This document shows positions 51,945 to 61,842 of a stretch of DNA of 64,000 bases, piece by piece. The notes beneath the pieces are model-generated. The model made no database searches and was not told the origin of the DNA. It saw only the letters and a program-made list of their open reading frames with translations. The stretch comes from Pseudalkalibacillus berkeleyi (GTDB taxonomy: Bacteria > Bacillota > Bacilli > Bacillales > Fictibacillaceae), in contig NZ_JAKIJS010000001.1 in assembly GCF_021608225.1 (NCBI RefSeq), positions 868,001 to 932,000 on the forward strand, in the 5' to 3' direction. A program made the translations under genes and the position numbers. How positions within the stretch are numbered: position 1 is the stretch's first letter; every line of letters starts with the position of its first letter.

Positions 51945-52880
51945 ATGAAAATCGTATTTATGGGTACACCTGATTTCTCGGTACCCGTACTGCAGAAATT
52001 AATACAAGATGGTTATGAAGTAGTGGCTGTCGTTACGCAACCTGATAAACCAGTAGGGAGGAAGAAAGTCATCACTCCACCACCGGTTAAGCGGGAAGCC
52101 TTAAGACATGAAATACCAGTTCTTCAGCCGAAGAAAGTACGTCATGAGTATAAGGAGATCTTAGATTATAAACCTGATTTGATTGTTACAGCAGCATATG
52201 GTCAAATCTTGCCAAGTGAGCTATTGGAAGGACCAAAGCTAGGATGTATTAACGTACATGCATCTTTACTTCCTGAATATCGTGGAGGTGCACCTATCCA
52301 TAAAGCAATCATTGATGGGAAGAAAGAATCCGGCATCACGATTATGTATATGGTCAATCAATTGGATGCAGGCGATATATTGACACAAGTTCGTGTACCG
52401 ATTGATGAAGATGATCATGTAGGTTCATTACATGATAAGTTAAGCATCGCTGGCGCTAAGTTATTAAGTGAAACAATACCTAAGCTTATCGCAAATGAAA
52501 TTGAGCCAAAAAAGCAAGAGGAATCGCTTGTGACATATGCACCTAATATCTCAAGAGAGATGGAGGAAATCAATTGGGAGTTAGATGGGGAAACAATCTA
52601 TAACCAAATTAGAGGTTTACATCCTTGGCCAGTTGCTTATACTACGTTGAATGGTAAACCGTTAAAAGTATGGTGGGGACATAAAGTTAACGCACCGAAA
52701 AAAGGATTACCGGGTCAGTTGGTACATTTTGATCGAGAAGGAATAGTTGTTGCAACTGGGAACGAAACAGCGATAAGAATTTCAGAACTACAACCAGCTG
52801 GGAAGAAACGTATGCAAGCGTCTCAGTTCGTAGCTGGCGCACAGCTAAGTACAGATATGAAGCTGGGTGAAAAAGAATGA
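51945..52880 (+). CDS. fmt: Methionyl-tRNA formyltransferase
   Basis: Formylates initiator Met-tRNA using 10-formyl-tetrahydrofolate. The catalytic part includes [21 protein letters not shown] with the Asn-His pair, and the Asp of NQLDAGDIL; the C-terminal domain binds tRNA. The frame opens at 51909, but ATAGGTGA before the ATG at 51945 gives the canonical start [12 protein letters not shown] and 311 residues. The partner gene def is not adjacent, although the deformylation step is needed elsewhere in the genome. Confidence 0.96.
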   Translation: MKIVFMGTPDFSVPVLQKLIQDGYEVVAVVTQPDKPVGRKKVITPPPVKREALRHEIPVLQPKKVRHEYKEILDYKPDLIVTAAYGQILPSELLEGPKLGCINVHASLLPEYRGGAPIHKAIIDGKKESGITIMYMVNQLDAGDILTQVRVPIDEDDHVGSLHDKLSIAGAKLLSETIPKLIANEIEPKKQEESLVTYAPNISREMEEINWELDGETIYNQIRGLHPWPVAYTTLNGKPLKVWWGHKVNAPKKGLPGQLVHFDREGIVVATGNETAIRISELQPAGKKRMQASQFVAGAQLSTDMKLGEKE

Positions 52881-54229
52881 GTAATGTAAGAGAAGTAGCC
52901 ATGGATTTATTATTGAAGATTGAGCGTTCACAAGCATACAGTAATCTTTTACTCAATCAAGCCATCCAAAAACATAATTTCTCCCAAAAAGATTCGGGAT
53001 TGTTAACAGAAATCGTTTATGGGACTGTCCAGCGAAAGAACACACTAGATTATTATTTGAATTTCTTTATTAGTAAACCATTGTCTAAAATTGATGATTG
53101 GGTAGTCGTTCTCCTTAGGTTATCTGTTTATCAAATGGCTTATTTAGATCGTGTTCCTGACCATGCAATTCTTAATGAAGCTGTTACCATTGCTAAGAAG
53201 AAAGGTCATAAGGGCATTTCTGGTTTCGTAAACGGTGTATTGAGGAATGTCCAGAGGAAAGGTCTTCCATCCCTTGCATCTGTAGAGGGAAAAGCGTTAC
53301 AATTAGCGCTTGAGTGTAGTCATCCTCAGTGGTTACTAGAACGGTGGATTAATCAATTAGGTGTACAAAACACAACAGACATGTGTACCATCAATAATAC
53401 ACCACCCTCAGTAACAGCAAGAGTCAATTCACTTAAAATGACTTCGGTTAATGAAGTGATTCAACAACTTGAAGAAGAAGCTGTATATGCTGAACCTAGT
53501 TCTGTTACACCTGTAGGCATAAAGATGCGAACAGGAAATCTTCCGAGGACAAACCTATACAAGTCAGGTTCTTTGACAATTCAAGATGAAAGTTCAATGT
53601 TGGTTGGTTATGCAGTTGATCCTCAACCTGGTGAGAAAGTGTTAGATGCATGCGCTGCTCCAGGTGGAAAGACAACACATTTATCTGAAAGGATGAAGAA
53701 CGAAGGAGAAATTACTGCAATTGATTTGCATGAACACAAAGTAAACTTGATCGAAGAGCAAATTGAGCGTTTAGACTTAGCAAACATTAATACGATTACA
53801 ATGGACACCCGGAAGGCTGCAAACTTATTTCAAGAAGGCTCTTTTGATAGAGTGTTGTTAGATGCACCTTGTACTGGATTCGGTGTCATTCGAAGAAAAC
53901 CCGATATTAAATGGTCTAAACAACCTTCTGATATCGAGCGAATCCAAAAGGTACAATACGAACTTCTTGAGTCTGTTGCTCGTGTAATCAAACCAGGTGG
54001 ATTATTAGTGTATAGTACCTGTACAATAGAAGCAGAGGAAAACGGAAATCAAATAGAGCGGTTTCTACAAGAGCACCCAGAATTTGAATGGGATGTTTCA
54101 TTTTATGATCGAATGCCTACATCCGTACAGCCTTATATATCAAGTACAAAAGGAGAACTCCAAGTACTCCCACAGTATTTTGATAGCGACGGGTTTTACA
54201 TTGCATCATTAAGAAAAAAATCAAACTAA
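52877..54229 (+). CDS. rsmB: 16S rRNA (cytosine-967 C5) methyltransferase RsmB
   Basis: RNA m5C methyltransferase. The N-terminal NusB-like domain (residues 1-140) has [13 protein letters not shown], and the catalytic domain has the SAM site [17 protein letters not shown] near residue 256, [18 protein letters not shown], and [19 protein letters not shown] with the nucleophilic Cys. It has 450 residues. It overlaps fmt by four bases (ATGA) and is followed 22 bases later by rlmN. Confidence 0.95.
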   Translation: MSNVREVAMDLLLKIERSQAYSNLLLNQAIQKHNFSQKDSGLLTEIVYGTVQRKNTLDYYLNFFISKPLSKIDDWVVVLLRLSVYQMAYLDRVPDHAILNEAVTIAKKKGHKGISGFVNGVLRNVQRKGLPSLASVEGKALQLALECSHPQWLLERWINQLGVQNTTDMCTINNTPPSVTARVNSLKMTSVNEVIQQLEEEAVYAEPSSVTPVGIKMRTGNLPRTNLYKSGSLTIQDESSMLVGYAVDPQPGEKVLDACAAPGGKTTHLSERMKNEGEITAIDLHEHKVNLIEEQIERLDLANINTITMDTRKAANLFQEGSFDRVLLDAPCTGFGVIRRKPDIKWSKQPSDIERIQKVQYELLESVARVIKPGGLLVYSTCTIEAEENGNQIERFLQEHPEFEWDVSFYDRMPTSVQPYISSTKGELQVLPQYFDSDGFYIASLRKKSN

Positions 54230-54251
54230 CAGAAAAGGCGGTGATGGACCA

Positions 54252-55337
54252 TTGTTAAAACCGTTAACAGATAAACAAACGAATCCTGACATTAAATCGT
54301 CCATTTTTTCATTAGGATATGAGGATTTGAAGAATTGGTTGAAACAAGAAGGTGAACCTTCATTTCGTGCAAAACAAATATATGAGTGGCTCTATCAGAA
54401 ACGTGTAACAAATTTTGCGGAGATGTCGAATCTCTCGAAGGAATTACGCGAGAAGTTGGAGAATGAGTATGTTATTACACCACTTAAGCAAGTGGTCAGA
54501 CAAGAGTCAAAAGATGGAACAATTAAATTTTTGTTTGAATTAGAAGATGGTTATTCCATCGAAACTGTACTGATGAGACATGAATACGGAAATAGCGTCT
54601 GTGTTACAACACAAGTAGGCTGTAGGCTAGGTTGTACGTTTTGTGCATCAACTTTAGGTGGATTGAAACGTAATCTGAAAGCTGGAGAAATTGTAGCGCA
54701 AGTATTAGAAGTTCAACGCGCAATGGATGAAACAGATGAGCGAGTTAGCTCTGTTGTCGTTATGGGAATTGGAGAACCATTTGATAACTATGAAGGATTG
54801 ATGTCATTTCTACGGATCATCAACCATGATGAAGGACTGAACATTGGTGCTCGTCACATAACGATTTCAACGAGTGGAGTCGTTCCGAAGATTTATGACT
54901 TTGCTGATGAAGGTATGCAAATTAATTTTGCTATTTCCCTTCACGCTGCCTCAACTGAAATTAGGAGCCGGTTAATGCCTGTCAACCGTATGTATCCATT
55001 AGATGACTTGATGGATTCTATTAGGTATTATATTCGAAAAACCGGTCGTCGCGTTACATTTGAATATGGACTATTCGGTGGCGTAAACGACCAAGTTGAA
55101 CATGCAGAACAATTGGCTGATCTAATTAGTGACATCAAATGTCATGTCAATTTAATTCCTGTAAACCATGTGCCAGAGAGAGATTACGTCCGTACGCCTA
55201 AGAATCAAATATTTAAGTTTGAGCGTACCCTACGCGAACGCGGCGTCAATGTTACGATCCGTCGAGAACAAGGGCACGATATTGATGCAGCTTGTGGTCA
55301 GCTGCGTGCAAAAGAGCGTAGTGACGAAACGACGTAA
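54252..55337 (+). CDS. rlmN: Dual-specificity RNA methyltransferase RlmN (23S rRNA A2503, tRNA A37)
   Basis: Radical SAM enzyme making 2-methyladenosine. The 4Fe-4S motif is in [15 protein letters not shown] near residue 125, ahead of the GEP motif [12 protein letters not shown], and the second catalytic Cys is in [10 protein letters not shown] at the C terminus. It has 361 residues. The start is TTG after AAGGCGGTGA. It continues the coupled series priA-fmt-rsmB-rlmN. Confidence 0.95.
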   Translation: MLKPLTDKQTNPDIKSSIFSLGYEDLKNWLKQEGEPSFRAKQIYEWLYQKRVTNFAEMSNLSKELREKLENEYVITPLKQVVRQESKDGTIKFLFELEDGYSIETVLMRHEYGNSVCVTTQVGCRLGCTFCASTLGGLKRNLKAGEIVAQVLEVQRAMDETDERVSSVVVMGIGEPFDNYEGLMSFLRIINHDEGLNIGARHITISTSGVVPKIYDFADEGMQINFAISLHAASTEIRSRLMPVNRMYPLDDLMDSIRYYIRKTGRRVTFEYGLFGGVNDQVEHAEQLADLISDIKCHVNLIPVNHVPERDYVRTPKNQIFKFERTLRERGVNVTIRREQGHDIDAACGQLRAKERSDETT

Positions 55338-55352
55338 ACGAGGTGAAGAAGG

Positions 55353-56108
55353 TTGTTAAAGGCATTCTTTCAGACAGATCAAGGTAAAGTAAGAGCACAC
55401 AATGAAGACAACGGGGCAGTGATTCATATCTCTGCCTCGGATGTTTTTGCTGTTGTCGCAGATGGAATGGGTGGACATAATGCTGGTGATGTTGCCAGTC
55501 AAATGGCAGTCAATTATATGAACGATCATCTCCATACATATATGAACGATCATGATGATACGAAAAGCACGATTCATTCATTAATTGAAGGCGCTAACAA
55601 TAATATTTATAGCTATGCAGAGAAAAACCCAGAATGTCGAGGCATGGGGACGACAATAGTCATCGTTCGTGCAAATCAAAGTGAATTACATATTGGACAT
55701 GTAGGAGATAGTAGGTGCTATAAGATAGAGGGCAGTACGATTACTCAGTTGACAGATGATCACACGTTAGTAAATGAACTTGTGAAATCGGGTCAAATCA
55801 CACATGAAGAGGCGGAGTATCACCCAAGAAGACATGTTGTTCTCCGGGCACTAGGTACCGATCCATCAGTTGATATTGATGATTTACATTATGAATGGCA
55901 AAGTGGGGACTATCTACTACTTTGTTCTGATGGATTGTCGAACAAAGTGTCGAATCAATCTATTGTCGATGTCGTAACGAGTTCAGCATCACTTGAGGAC
56001 AAAGGGAATCAATTAGTGTCAATGGCAAATGAAGCCGGTGGGGAAGACAACATAACCCTTATTTTGCTTTATAATGATGACAATTCTGAAGAGGGTGCAT
56101 CACAATGA
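55353..56108 (+). CDS. prpC: PP2C-type protein phosphatase PrpC
   Basis: Mn/Mg-dependent Ser/Thr phosphatase that reverses PrkC phosphorylation. The metal-binding aspartates lie in NEDNGA, VVADGMGGHNAGD, CSDGLSN and GGEDNITLIL, and HVGDSRCYKIE is conserved. It has 251 residues. The TTG start follows GAGGTGA and gives MLKAFFQTDQGKVRAHNED, collinear with the B. subtilis N terminus. The stop overlaps the kinase gene (ATGA), so phosphatase and kinase are coupled. Confidence 0.95.
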   Translation: MLKAFFQTDQGKVRAHNEDNGAVIHISASDVFAVVADGMGGHNAGDVASQMAVNYMNDHLHTYMNDHDDTKSTIHSLIEGANNNIYSYAEKNPECRGMGTTIVIVRANQSELHIGHVGDSRCYKIEGSTITQLTDDHTLVNELVKSGQITHEEAEYHPRRHVVLRALGTDPSVDIDDLHYEWQSGDYLLLCSDGLSNKVSNQSIVDVVTSSASLEDKGNQLVSMANEAGGEDNITLILLYNDDNSEEGASQ

Positions 56109-58093
56109 TAGGCAGAAGAATCAGTGATCGTTATAAGATTTTAGAGATCATTGGTGATGGCGGTATGGCTGTAGTCTATAAAGCTGAAGATTTAATATTA
56201 GACCGCTTTGTAGCTGTTAAAGTACTCCGATCAGAATATTCAACAGACGATGATTTCATACGTAGGTTTCGTAGAGAAGCTGAATCAGCGACAAGCCTAA
56301 ACCATCCTAACGTCGTTAATATACTAGATGTAGGTGAAGAAGATCTAACGCACTTCATTGTTATGGAGTATGTCGAAGGTCGGACGTTGAAGCAAATTAT
56401 TAGAGAAGAAGGTCCACTTTCATCTGAACGAACTGTAGAAATTATGAAGCAAATTTCTTCAGCGATTGCTCATGCGCATGAACATCACATCGTTCATAGA
56501 GATATTAAACCACATAATATATTAATAGATAAGAGAGGAAATGCCAAAGTAACAGATTTTGGGATTGCATTAGCCGCTACTTCTGCAACAATTACCCATA
56601 CGAATTCGGTACTTGGAAGCGTGCATTATTTTTCGCCTGAACAAGCAAGAGGCGGCATAGCAAACAACAAATCTGATATTTATTCTCTAGGAGTCGTTTT
56701 GTACGAAATGACGACTGGGAGGCTTCCTTTTTCTGGTGAGTCGGCGGTTTCAGTTGCTTTAAAGCATTTACAGGATCAATTTCCGGAACCTAAACTAATT
56801 AATCCAGACATTCCACAAAGTATTGAAAACATTATTATGAAAGCGATGGCGAAGGATCCAAATAAGCGATTTGATAGTGTACAAGAATTTGAAGAACAGC
56901 TGATTACAGTTTTTGACCGTTTTGATGAGCCTAAGTTGTATATAGAAGAAGATGAAGAAGCGACAAAGGTACTGACTCCTATTGGAGGATCTATGGAGCA
57001 GGTTCAAACAACAAAGATCCCACCCAATGAAAATCATGATGAAAAATCGAACAAGGATAAGAAGAAAAAGAAGAAGAAGAATTGGATTGCAATTCTATTT
57101 ACTATTCTATTATTTCTTGGTATTGCTGGAGTTGCTGCATTAACAATATGGCCTGAAATTTTGCAAACTGATGATGTGCCTGTACCAGATGTCATCAATA
57201 TGCCTTATATAGAAGCCTATGAAAAACTGAAAGATGCAGGACTCAATCCGGAGAAGGAAGAACAGCCGAGTGCTGAAGTGAAAGAAGGAAATGTCATTAG
57301 ACAATCGCCTTCAGCAGGTACGAATGTTAAAGAAAATCACACAATAAAGTTAATTGTCAGTACAGGTCCTGAAAAGTTTGAAGTGGAGAATTATATAGGT
57401 AAAGAAGAAGATGATGTAAAACGTACGAAGGTTCAAGACTTGTATAAAAGTGTAGAAACATCTAGACGTATTAGTGAAGAATATGATGAAGGTGTCATTA
57501 TTGATCAATTTCCGGAAGCGGGAGAATCAGTTATACCAGGACAAGAGGTGCTCATCTTGTATGTAAGCAGCGGACCACCTCCATTCGATCTCGCTGATCT
57601 TGAAGGGAAAACCCTAGATGAAGCGAAAGCATATGGTGATCAAAACGGGATAACGATTAAAGAGGCAAGTGAACGTGAAATATCAGACTCTGTAAAAGAA
57701 GGAAGTATTATCAGATCAGACCCAGCAGCCGGAGAATCTGTCAGAGCTGGAGATGAGATTACCGTTACGTTATCAAAAGGTGTACCTGATCCAATTACAA
57801 TTAAGGATAATGTGGAAATCGAAATTGATAATGAGAAACCTGGTAATGGTAATGATAAAGATAAGGAAAAAGACAAGAAGAAGCAATCGAAGAAAGTTAG
57901 AATCGTAACAAAGGATGCGAATGGTGAACAAACGATCATTGAAGAAGAAATATCTGAAACGAAAATGTACGATATTCCATTGACTGTTGCTTATGACGGT
58001 ACAGGAAGCTATACAGTTTTTGTAGATGATCAGGAATTTACTAGCAACTCTTTTACATTTGAAGAAGCGAAAAACTTTCAGAATGGAGAGTAG
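56105..58093 (+). CDS. prkC: PASTA-domain Ser/Thr protein kinase PrkC
   Basis: Membrane kinase that senses muropeptides and promotes spore germination and wall homeostasis in B. subtilis. The kinase domain (residues 1-270) has IGDGGMAVVYKAED, the Lys in VAVKVL, catalytic HRDIKPHNIL and DFGIA. A Lys-rich juxtamembrane stretch (KSNKDKKKKKKK) precedes one membrane segment (near 333-350), then three PASTA domains to about residue 565, a second Lys-rich linker, and a short C-terminal beta domain. It has 662 residues (648 in B. subtilis). Confidence 0.96.
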   Translation: MIGRRISDRYKILEIIGDGGMAVVYKAEDLILDRFVAVKVLRSEYSTDDDFIRRFRREAESATSLNHPNVVNILDVGEEDLTHFIVMEYVEGRTLKQIIREEGPLSSERTVEIMKQISSAIAHAHEHHIVHRDIKPHNILIDKRGNAKVTDFGIALAATSATITHTNSVLGSVHYFSPEQARGGIANNKSDIYSLGVVLYEMTTGRLPFSGESAVSVALKHLQDQFPEPKLINPDIPQSIENIIMKAMAKDPNKRFDSVQEFEEQLITVFDRFDEPKLYIEEDEEATKVLTPIGGSMEQVQTTKIPPNENHDEKSNKDKKKKKKKNWIAILFTILLFLGIAGVAALTIWPEILQTDDVPVPDVINMPYIEAYEKLKDAGLNPEKEEQPSAEVKEGNVIRQSPSAGTNVKENHTIKLIVSTGPEKFEVENYIGKEEDDVKRTKVQDLYKSVETSRRISEEYDEGVIIDQFPEAGESVIPGQEVLILYVSSGPPPFDLADLEGKTLDEAKAYGDQNGITIKEASEREISDSVKEGSIIRSDPAAGESVRAGDEITVTLSKGVPDPITIKDNVEIEIDNEKPGNGNDKDKEKDKKKQSKKVRIVTKDANGEQTIIEEEISETKMYDIPLTVAYDGTGSYTVFVDDQEFTSNSFTFEEAKNFQNGE

Positions 58094-58101
58094 AGAATTG
58101 C

Positions 58102-58980
58102 ATGGCAAAAGGAACAATTATTAAAGCGTTGAGCGGTTTTTACTATGTAAAAAGTGAAGGTGAGATTTATCAATGTCGTGGGAGAGGGAATTTTCGGAAA
58201 CGGAAATTAACCCCTCTTGTTGGTGATGATGTTGTATTTGAGTCCAGCAATAAGACGGATGGTTATGTTCTAGAATTAATGGATCGAAAAAATGAACTAG
58301 TCAGACCGCCTATTGCAAATGTGGATCAAGCGCTGATAATATTCTCTGCTCTCGAACCTACCTTTAGTACACTTCTTTTGGATCGGTTTCTTGTCCATAT
58401 AGAAGCTAATGAGATTCTCCCTGTTATTTGTCTAAGTAAACTGGATTTACTGAAAGAAAATGAAAACGTTAATAAAGAGTTAAGTGTTTATCGTGACATC
58501 GGTTATAACGTACTTGAAACATCTTCCATAGAAGAAAAGGGATTAGAGGATGTTAGAAGTATATTCGAAGATAAAGTTACTGTCATTGCAGGGCAGTCTG
58601 GTGTAGGCAAGTCAACCTTGTTAAATGCATTGAATCCGGAACTCAACTTAGAAACGAATGCAATTTCCAATCATCTTGGTAGAGGGAAACATACAACGAG
58701 ACATGTTGAACTGATACCTTTTGGTGAAGGTCTTGTAGCAGACACCCCTGGATTCAGCTCTCTAGATTTTGTGAATATGGAACCTGAAGACTTATCGATT
58801 TATTTTCCAGAGATGCGCGACTTACGACCAAATTGTAAATTTAGAGGTTGTACCCATACTTCTGAGCCTAAATGTGCGGTGAAAGATGGATTATCAAACG
58901 GAGAAGTTTCGCAATTCCGTTATGACCACTACGTACAATTCTTAGAGGAGATTAAAGACCAAAAACAACGGAGGTACTAG
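58102..58980 (+). CDS. rsgA: Small ribosomal subunit GTPase RsgA (CpgA)
   Basis: Circularly permuted GTPase assisting late 30S assembly. An N-terminal OB fold is followed by the permuted motifs in order: G4 LSKLDLL, G1 [12 protein letters not shown] near residue 168, the switch RGKHTTRH, and G3 DTPGFSSLD. The C-terminal zinc site has Cys residues in [17 protein letters not shown]. It has 292 residues (298 in B. subtilis). GGAGAG precedes the ATG, 8 bases after prkC. Confidence 0.96.
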   Translation: MAKGTIIKALSGFYYVKSEGEIYQCRGRGNFRKRKLTPLVGDDVVFESSNKTDGYVLELMDRKNELVRPPIANVDQALIIFSALEPTFSTLLLDRFLVHIEANEILPVICLSKLDLLKENENVNKELSVYRDIGYNVLETSSIEEKGLEDVRSIFEDKVTVIAGQSGVGKSTLLNALNPELNLETNAISNHLGRGKHTTRHVELIPFGEGLVADTPGFSSLDFVNMEPEDLSIYFPEMRDLRPNCKFRGCTHTSEPKCAVKDGLSNGEVSQFRYDHYVQFLEEIKDQKQRRY

Positions 58981-58982
58981 AC

Positions 58983-59630
58983 ATGACGAAAATAGCACCG
59001 TCGATTCTATCAGCTGATTTCTCCCGATTAGGAGAAGAAATTAAAGATGTCGAGCAGGGAGGAGCGGATTATATCCATGTTGATGTCATGGATGGTCATT
59101 TCGTTCCAAACATAACGATAGGACCACTGATTGTGGATGCAATCCGTCCCATTACTGAATTGCCTTTGGATGTACACCTGATGATCGAGAATCCAGATCA
59201 ATATATCCCTCAATTTGCTAAAGCGGGTGCAGATATTATCTCAGTTCACGTAGAAGCTTGTCCTCACCTACATAGGACCATTCATTTGATTAAGGAAAAT
59301 GGCGCTAAAGCAGGTGTCGTGTTAAATCCACATACGCCTGTAAGTACGATTGAAAACATCATTGGAGATGTTGATCTTGTCTTGCTAATGACTGTCAACC
59401 CAGGCTTTGGAGGTCAATCGTTTATTGAACAAGTACTACCGAAAATAAAATCGGTCTCTGATCTATGTAAAGAAAAAGGGTTAGATATTGATATTGAGAT
59501 CGATGGTGGTGTAAATCCTGAAACAGCGAAATTATGTGTAGAGCATGGTGCGAATGTGTTGGTAGCAGGTTCAGCGATTTATAAGAAGAAAAACAGAAAA
59601 GATGCAATTGACGCCATTCGTGGTGTATAA
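58983..59630 (+). CDS. rpe: Ribulose-phosphate 3-epimerase
   Basis: TIM-barrel epimerase of the pentose phosphate pathway. Metal and catalytic residues lie in [51 protein letters not shown] and IEIDGGVN. It has 215 residues. It starts two bases after rsgA, with GGAGG upstream. In B. subtilis thiN follows directly; here a TPP riboswitch and thiT come first. Confidence 0.97.
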   Translation: MTKIAPSILSADFSRLGEEIKDVEQGGADYIHVDVMDGHFVPNITIGPLIVDAIRPITELPLDVHLMIENPDQYIPQFAKAGADIISVHVEACPHLHRTIHLIKENGAKAGVVLNPHTPVSTIENIIGDVDLVLLMTVNPGFGGQSFIEQVLPKIKSVSDLCKEKGLDIDIEIDGGVNPETAKLCVEHGANVLVAGSAIYKKKNRKDAIDAIRGV

Positions 59631-59654
59631 TTAACGTTAGAAATTAAATATTGT

Positions 59655-59755
59655 AAAGAAACCACTAGGGGAATCTCCTTAAGAGATTGAGAGTGAAGTG
59701 TATGCTTCTGACCCTGATAACCTGAACAGGATCAAACCTGCGGAGGGAAGTTGGC
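59655..59755 (+). promoter_or_regulatory. TPP (THI-box) riboswitch
   Basis: The conserved aptamer segments are in order: CACTAGGGG at about 59663-59671, a GAGATTGAGAGTGAAG P3/J3-2 region, GACCCTGATAACCTGAACAGGATC (59710-59733, the CUGA and P4 parts), and the 3' segment CTGCGGAGGGAAGT (59738-59751). Thiamine diphosphate binding should lead to the terminator just downstream, repressing thiT and thiN. Confidence 0.92.
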
Positions 59756-59779
59756 TTTCAACGACTTCAAGATATACGA

Positions 59780-59812
59780 AAGCGACTGTACTCTATGCAG
59801 TTGCTTTTTTTG
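59780..59812 (+). terminator. Riboswitch-controlled terminator before thiT
   Basis: AAGCGACTG (59780-59788) pairs with CAGTTGCTT (59798-59806, one G-U) followed by TTTTTTG. It is the expression platform of the TPP riboswitch. Confidence 0.85.
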
Positions 59813-59851
59813 TTTTACTCTAGATACTATAGAAATAAGAGGGAGAGATTA

Positions 59852-60406
59852 ATGGTCATGAAGAATAGAACATTGATGATGGCTGAAGTAGCTATTATGG
59901 CTGCATTAGGTATCATACTAGGTTTCATCAAAATAGGTGGACCATGGGCATTTGGGGGCTCAGTGTCATTAGAAATGGTTCCGATTTTCATTATGGCTTT
60001 TAGAAGAGGATTGGGTGCTGGTATTTTAACTGGCCTAATGATTGGATTGTTACAATTATTGATTAATCCATATATATACTATTTCTTGCAAGTCCTATTA
60101 GACTATCCGTTAGCGTTTATGGGTGTTGGATTAGCAGCGCTAGCTAGACCTGATTGGAATCATACTTTTGTGAAAAGGGTTATATTCATAATAATAGGGA
60201 CATTTATTGGAAGTCTAATGCGATTAACAAGCCATGTGATTTCTGGAATGGCATTTTTTGCTGATCAAGCACCAGAAGGAACACCTGTATTCATTTACTC
60301 ATTTTCTTATAACATTTCATACATTGCTCCAACCTTTATACTAACCGTCATATTACTAGTCCTATTATCCAAAACGGCACCTAAACTGATCCATGGAGGC
60401 TCATAA
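59852..60406 (+). CDS. thiT: Energy-coupled thiamine transporter ThiT
   Basis: Substrate-binding S component of an ECF transporter, with six hydrophobic segments in 184 residues and the signature GGPWAFGGSVSLEMVPIF, whose residues line the thiamine pocket. The upstream TPP riboswitch supports the substrate. The frame is open from 59795, but that stretch contains the terminator; GAGGGAGAG precedes two in-frame ATGs at 59852 and 59858, and the first is given here. It shares the general ECF module encoded elsewhere. Confidence 0.92.
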   Translation: MVMKNRTLMMAEVAIMAALGIILGFIKIGGPWAFGGSVSLEMVPIFIMAFRRGLGAGILTGLMIGLLQLLINPYIYYFLQVLLDYPLAFMGVGLAALARPDWNHTFVKRVIFIIIGTFIGSLMRLTSHVISGMAFFADQAPEGTPVFIYSFSYNISYIAPTFILTVILLVLLSKTAPKLIHGGS

Positions 60407-60407
60407 T

Positions 60408-61049
60408 ATGAATGCCATTTGTCTTGTCGCTGGTGGTCCACGTCATCTGCTCCCTGACACATTGGAGCAGGGAGATGACCGCAATTACGTAGGAGTTGAT
60501 GAAGGCGTCATCTACCTTTTGAATCGTGGCATTACACCAAGTGCTGCTTTTGGAGATTTTGACTCCATTTCTAAACAAGACTTGAACATGTTGTCGAGTA
60601 AGAATATTGATATTCATTCATTTGAAAGTGAAAAGGATATGACGGATTTAGAGTTGGCGATACACTGGGCGTTGGACCAAAACCCAAGCGAGATCTTATT
60701 GTTCGGGGGGACTGGTGGTCGTCTTGATCATGAACTGATTAACATCCAATTGTTGAAGCTAGGACTTGACAGGAACGTGGAAATGAAAATAGTGGATCGG
60801 AATAATCAGATATTCTTGAAGAAACCAGGAGCTTATACAGTAGCGGAAAATCAACAATATCCATATCTCTCTTTCCTACCTACCACTCAAGTTGTCAACG
60901 GGATTACATTGACTGGATTCAAATATCCATTAACAAATACAACGTTGCACTGGGGTTCAACTTTATGTATTTCAAATGAGCTTGTAACAAAAAAAGGTAC
61001 TTATTCATTTGATGACGGCATAATTATGGTGGTAAGAAGCAAAGACTGA
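60408..61049 (+). CDS. thiN: Thiamine pyrophosphokinase
   Basis: Transfers pyrophosphate from ATP to thiamine to make the active cofactor. Family sequences are DEGVIYLLNRGITPSAAFGDFDS, EKDMTDLELAIHWAL, LFGGTGGRLDHELINIQLL and, near the end, NELVTKKGTYSFDDGIIMVV. It has 213 residues. The frame opens at 60393, but GGAGG at 60395-60399 is the ribosome site for the ATG at 60408, one base after thiT ends. Import and activation of thiamine are thus in one unit. Confidence 0.94.
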   Translation: MNAICLVAGGPRHLLPDTLEQGDDRNYVGVDEGVIYLLNRGITPSAAFGDFDSISKQDLNMLSSKNIDIHSFESEKDMTDLELAIHWALDQNPSEILLFGGTGGRLDHELINIQLLKLGLDRNVEMKIVDRNNQIFLKKPGAYTVAENQQYPYLSFLPTTQVVNGITLTGFKYPLTNTTLHWGSTLCISNELVTKKGTYSFDDGIIMVVRSKD

Positions 61050-61070
61050 AATTGAAATTAAAACTCCGGG

Positions 61071-61099
61071 TACTATTTCTAAGTAGACGAATATACTTA
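61071..61099 (+). promoter_or_regulatory. Candidate sigma-E promoter of spoVM
   Basis: TACTATT (61071-61077) matches the sigma-E -35 kmATATT at six of seven positions, with a 14-base spacer to TATACTTA (61092-61099), which shares only the ATAC core with CATACAnT. spoVM is sigma-E dependent in B. subtilis. Weak by eye. Confidence 0.33.
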
Positions 61100-61161
61100 A
61101 ATAGAATGTTATTTTTCCGGTAAGGTTACTTACGGAAACTAACGTTGGAGGAGGCGGAATT

Positions 61162-61242
61162 ATGAAATTTTATACTATTAAGCTGCCAAAATTTTTAGGG
61201 GGATTCGTTCGAGCGGTCCTAGGGTCATTCAAGAAAGGATAA
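61162..61242 (+). CDS. spoVM: Stage V sporulation protein M
   Basis: 26-residue amphipathic helix that recognises the convex curvature of the forespore membrane and anchors the spore coat basement protein SpoIVA. The peptide begins MKFYTIKLPKFLGG, as in B. subtilis, continues FVRAVLGSF and ends KKG. Pro at position 9, known to be important for curvature sensing, is kept. GGAGGAGGCGG precedes the ATG. A terminator follows three bases after the stop. Too short for usual gene finders. Confidence 0.96.
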   Translation: MKFYTIKLPKFLGGFVRAVLGSFKKG

Positions 61243-61244
61243 AC

Positions 61245-61273
61245 AAAAAAGCACCAACAGAGGTGCTTTTTTG
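61245..61273 (+). terminator. Terminator after spoVM
   Basis: AAAAAGCACC pairs with GGTGCTTTTT around AACAGA, with a T-run; the A-rich 5' side allows function in both directions. Confidence 0.88.
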
Positions 61274-61382
61274 TTTGTATTATTTTAATCGTTGTATGAA
61301 AAGTATTATACAAACTAACTCTGTTAAAAATATAATTGATTTTCGAAGATATCACCAATAACTTTCAATAAAACGATACAAA

Positions 61383-61413
61383 TAAAAAAAGAACCCTTCA
61401 GTGGGTTCTTTTT
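61383..61413 (-). terminator. Terminator of rpmB
   Basis: GAACCC (61391-61396) pairs with GGGTTC (61403-61408), flanked by A7 on the left and T5 on the right, so minus-strand transcripts from rpmB end in a T-run. It is 15 bases past the rpmB stop. Confidence 0.85.
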
Positions 61414-61428
61414 CGCGTATTATAGAAA

Positions 61429-61617
61429 TTAAACGCGTTCTACTTTACCTGATTTCAAGGCACGAGCAGAAACGTATACTCGCTTCGGTTTACCGTCAAC
61501 TAGGATACGAACCTTTTGTACGTTCGCTCCCCATTTACGTTTTGTAGTGTTCAACGCGTGAGAACGTTTGTTTCCAAAGCTTGTCTTTTTTCCTGTAACA
61601 ACACATTTTCTAGCCAT
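61429..61617 (-). CDS. rpmB: 50S ribosomal protein L28
   Basis: 62-residue ribosomal protein with the family sequence [20 protein letters not shown] and [14 protein letters not shown]. It keeps only one Cys (C5), so it is the zinc-free type. AAAGGAGGT precedes the ATG on the minus strand. It is transcribed divergently from yloU and monocistronic, as in B. subtilis. Confidence 0.97.
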   Translation of the reverse strand: MARKCVVTGKKTSFGNKRSHALNTTKRKWGANVQKVRILVDGKPKRVYVSARALKSGKVERV

Positions 61618-61688
61618 TGTGAATGAACCTCCTTTATTGCAAATAAAAGAATTAATGCAGTTTATCGTTTATTCGAAAACACTACACT

Positions 61689-61717
61689 ATATTAGCATGA
61701 GAAATATAAGATTGCAA
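61689..61717 (-). promoter_or_regulatory. Sigma-A promoter of rpmB
   Basis: On the minus strand TTGCAA (61712-61717) and TAATAT (61689-61694) have a 17-base spacer, with an extended -10 TGC before the TAATAT. Confidence 0.7.
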
Positions 61718-61740
61718 CAAGGTTTATCAAGTTTATTTAC

Positions 61741-61769
61741 TTGACATGATAATAGGAAAAGATGATATA
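61741..61769 (+). promoter_or_regulatory. Sigma-A promoter of yloU-fakA
   Basis: TTGACA (61741-61746) is a perfect -35. GATATA (61764-61769) lies at 17 bases, and TATATT at 61766-61771 is an alternative -10 at 19. It diverges from the rpmB promoter. Confidence 0.62.
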
Positions 61770-61842
61770 TTCTTTCAAAATGTAAGATATTATAGTAAAA
61801 TGACACTAGTCATAGGTCATTAAATCCAAGGGAGGATTCTAC

